Assembly (NCBI RefSeq): GCF_000746525.1
Contig: NZ_CP009048.1
Span: 3,527,501 to 3,591,500, forward strand
DNA from: Pseudomonas alkylphenolica
GTDB taxonomy: Bacteria > Pseudomonadota > Gammaproteobacteria > Pseudomonadales > Pseudomonadaceae
Reading direction: 5' to 3'
Length of the DNA stretch: 64,000 nucleotides
The notes below the pieces were generated by a model, which was not told where the DNA came from, did no database searches, and saw only the letters and a list, made by a program, of their open reading frames with translations. Shown here piece by piece: positions 61,881 through 64,000 of the stretch. Numbering within the stretch: position 1 is the stretch's first letter; each line of letters starts with the position of its first letter. The position numbers and the translations under genes were made by a program.

Positions 61881-64000
61881 TTAACGAAAATCCCGACTGC
61901 GCACATCCAGCCCTTGCAACAGCGGGCTGAGGTCTTCCAGGCGCCGAGCAATCAGGTGGCGTACCCCGCTTTCACACTCAAGCCGTCCGCTCACCCGTAA
62001 CAATTGTGAGCCGACCAGGGCCCGGCGCTGGCGCTCGGCCAGGTCGCGCCAGACCACCACGTTGACATTACCGAACTCATCCTCAAGGGTGACGAAGGTG
62101 ACGCCGCTGGCGGTCTGCGGGCGCTGGCGGCCGGTCACCAGCCCCGCCACGCTGACCTTGTCACCATGTTCGGCGCTCTCCAGTGCCTGTGAACTGCGAC
62201 AGCCCAGCACGTCGAGACGGCGGCGCAACAAGGTCAGCGGATGCGGGCCCAGGGTGGTGCCGACACTGGCATAGTCGGCGAACATATCCTCGCCGATCGA
62301 CGGCTGCGGCAGGCTCACAGGCGCCTCCTCAGGAGCATCGACCCCGGCGAACAACGGCAACTGCGCCTGCACCGCTGCCACGCTCCAGCGCGCCCGGTAA
62401 CGGTCGCTGGCCAGCCCGCGCAGGGCACCGGCATCGGCCAGCAGTTCGCGCGCCCGGGCATCGAGTTGCGCACGCAGGCAGAGGTCACTGACATCACGCC
62501 AGGCAGCCGCGCTCCGGGCCTGTTCGATACGCCGGGCATCGTCCTGGCGAAAGCCGCGAATCTGCCGCAACCCCAGGCGAATGGCCAGCGCCTGCCCTGC
62601 CCCCGGCTCCAGGCTGCAGTCCCAATCGCTGTGGCAGACATCCACCGGACGGATCTCGATGCGGTGACGGCGGGCATCCTGAAGAATCTGGTCGGGACTG
62701 TAGAAGCCCATCGGCCAGCTGTTGATCAACGCACAGGCATAGATCGCCGGTTCATGGCACTTGAGCCAGCAACTGGCGTAGGTCAGCAAGGCGAAACTGG
62801 CGGCGTGGGACTCGGGAAAGCCATAACTGCCAAAGCCCTTGATCTGCTCAAAGATCCGCTCGGCGAATTCGCGGCTGTAGCCATTGCCGAGCATGCCGCT
62901 GATCAGTCGTTCGCGGTGTGGTTCCAGGCCGCCATGACGTTTCCAGGCAGCCATGGCCCGCCGCAACTGATCAGCCTCGCCCGCCGAATAGCCGCCCGCG
63001 ACCATGGCCAGCTCCATCACCTGCTCCTGGAACAGCGGCACGCCGAGGGTGCGTTTGAAGACTTTTTCCAGCGCCGGCGATGGATAGGTCACCTCTTCCA
63101 GCTTCTGGCGCCTGCGCAAGTAAGGATGGACCATGTCACCCTGGATCGGCCCGGGGCGAACGATCGCCACTTCGATCACCAGATCGTAGAAGTTCTCTGG
63201 TTTGAGCCGCGGCAGCATGGCCATCTGCGCCCGCGACTCGATCTGGAACACACCGATGGTGTCGGCGCGGCCGATCATTTCATAGGTGGCCGCGCAATCG
63301 GCGGGGATCTGCGCCAGGCTCAGTTCACGGCCGCGATGGCGGTACAACAGGTCAAAACAACGGCGCAAGGCACTGAGCATGCCCAAGGCAAGGATATCGA
63401 CCTTGAGCAGGCCGACCAGGTCGAGGTCGTCCTTGTCCCACTGGATGACCGTACGCCCCTCCATCGCGGCGTTCTCCACCGGCACCAGGGTGTCCAGCGG
63501 CTGCTCGGAAATCACGAAACCGCCCGGATGCTGGGACAGGTGACGGGGAAAGCCGATCAATTCGCCGGTCAACGCCAGCACCCGGCGCAGCAACGGGCTG
63601 TCGGGATCGAAACCGGCTTCACGCAGTTGCTCCGGCGGCGGCAAGCGATCGCTCCAGCGTCCGCAACAGTCAGCCAGCGCGTTGATCTGCGCCACCGGCA
63701 AGCCCAGCACCCGGGCGATATCGCGCACCGCGCCGGCAGCATGGTAGGTACTGGCCACAGCGGTCAACGCCGCGCGGTGACGGCCGTAACGGTTGAATAC
63801 GTACTGCAGGACTTCTTCACGGCGCTCGTGTTCGAAATCGACATCGATATCCGGGGGCTCATCGCGCTCGCGCGACAGAAAACGCTCGAACAACAGGTGG
63901 CTGCGCATCGGGTCCAGCTCGGTGATGCCCAGCACGAAACACACCACCGAGTTGGCCGCCGAGCCACGGCCCTGACAGAGAATGCCCTGGCTGCGGGCAA
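61881..64000 (-). CDS. dnaE2: Error-prone DNA polymerase DnaE2 (ImuC), C-terminal part
   Basis: The frame stays open to the right edge, so at least 706 C-terminal residues are present and the N-terminus (PHP domain) lies outside. Visible: [20 protein letters not shown] and the palm catalytic [16 protein letters not shown], the [20 protein letters not shown] segment, the helix-hairpin-helix region, an OB-fold near the C-terminus ([20 protein letters not shown]) and the DnaE2-type ending DVRSRDFR. It performs damage-induced mutagenic translesion synthesis with ImuA and ImuB, normally encoded just upstream, beyond this window. Distinguished from replicative DnaE by the C-terminal ending and shorter tail. 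Confidence 0.93.
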   Translation of the reverse strand, partial: ARSQGILCQGRGSAANSVVCFVLGITELDPMRSHLLFERFLSRERDEPPDIDVDFEHERREEVLQYVFNRYGRHRAALTAVASTYHAAGAVRDIARVLGLPVAQINALADCCGRWSDRLPPPEQLREAGFDPDSPLLRRVLALTGELIGFPRHLSQHPGGFVISEQPLDTLVPVENAAMEGRTVIQWDKDDLDLVGLLKVDILALGMLSALRRCFDLLYRHRGRELSLAQIPADCAATYEMIGRADTIGVFQIESRAQMAMLPRLKPENFYDLVIEVAIVRPGPIQGDMVHPYLRRRQKLEEVTYPSPALEKVFKRTLGVPLFQEQVMELAMVAGGYSAGEADQLRRAMAAWKRHGGLEPHRERLISGMLGNGYSREFAERIFEQIKGFGSYGFPESHAASFALLTYASCWLKCHEPAIYACALINSWPMGFYSPDQILQDARRHRIEIRPVDVCHSDWDCSLEPGAGQALAIRLGLRQIRGFRQDDARRIEQARSAAAWRDVSDLCLRAQLDARARELLADAGALRGLASDRYRARWSVAAVQAQLPLFAGVDAPEEAPVSLPQPSIGEDMFADYASVGTTLGPHPLTLLRRRLDVLGCRSSQALESAEHGDKVSVAGLVTGRQRPQTASGVTFVTLEDEFGNVNVVVWRDLAERQRRALVGSQLLRVSGRLECESGVRHLIARRLEDLSPLLQGLDVRSRDFR

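Overview
The window looks like chromosome of a fluorescent or putida-group Pseudomonas. Evidence: high-GC coding with long antisense shadow frames; ten copies of the Pseudomonas REP hairpin (core CGCGGGGCAAGCCCGCTCC) between genes; gene sets familiar from that genus (nrtR-nadD2-pncA-pncB-nadE, ahpCF, pyd cluster, DUF2790 protein, DnaE2); and A-rich Crc/Hfq-type motifs in front of catabolic and transport genes. Species cannot be fixed from sequence alone. No rRNA, tRNA, CRISPR, prophage or intact insertion sequence is visible. Both edges cut genes: a nitrilase-family hydrolase on the left and DnaE2 on the right.

Region 1 (1-12.1 kb) is mixed metabolism, transport and regulation: a polyamine-type binding protein, DUF4174 and DUF1772 proteins, DNA polymerase II, an MFS exporter divergent from a LysR regulator, a second LysR, a LysE exporter, a Sel1-like secreted protein, and azlC-azlD-araC with ATGA overlaps. 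Region 2 (12.1-20 kb) holds ahpC-ahpF with an OxyR-like operator and an intercistronic hairpin, a three-gene chaperone-usher fimbrial operon with no visible adhesin, and gorA. Region 3 (20-21.1 kb) is an AT-rich island with an unrecognised 71-residue protein, its own terminator and an IS5-family transposase remnant. Region 4 (21.1-28.6 kb) holds galU and a Csu/CupE-type fimbrial operon with four spore-coat-U subunits, chaperone, usher and tip protein.

Region 5 (28.7-38.8 kb) has a ZapE-like ATPase, then the NAD salvage regulon: nadD2-nrtR-nudix on one strand and pncA-pncB-nadE on the other, with a near-identical operator-like site in front of each operon. A propionyl-CoA synthetase, an LRR/protein-kinase fusion and a YebC protein follow. 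Two of these genes end inside REP elements, so the REP supplies their last codons. Region 6 (38.9-42.8 kb) is a FAD oxidoreductase plus organophosphate-type MFS transporter divergent from a LysR protein, reminiscent of aminophosphonate modules.

Region 7 (42.8-53.5 kb) is a reductive pyrimidine catabolic cluster: amidase, NCS1 transporter, dihydropyrimidinase and PreT/PreA, with a RutR-like TetR gene a few kb away among ordinary genes. Region 8 (53.6-64 kb) has DkgB, a DUF2790 protein, a MocR regulator, an AhpD-like protein, a short-chain fatty acid CoA-transferase plus AtoE operon with a divergent LysR, an aldo/keto reductase and the C-terminal part of DnaE2.

Most of the window is ordinary core or accessory Pseudomonas sequence. 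The observations most worth a second look are the REP-encoded protein tails, the orphan gene island, the start-stop coupled minigene before the Csu usher, the four-subunit Csu locus, the paired NrtR-type sites with a co-transcribed Nudix enzyme, and the recurrent Crc/Hfq-type motifs. No clearly undescribed biological system was found.
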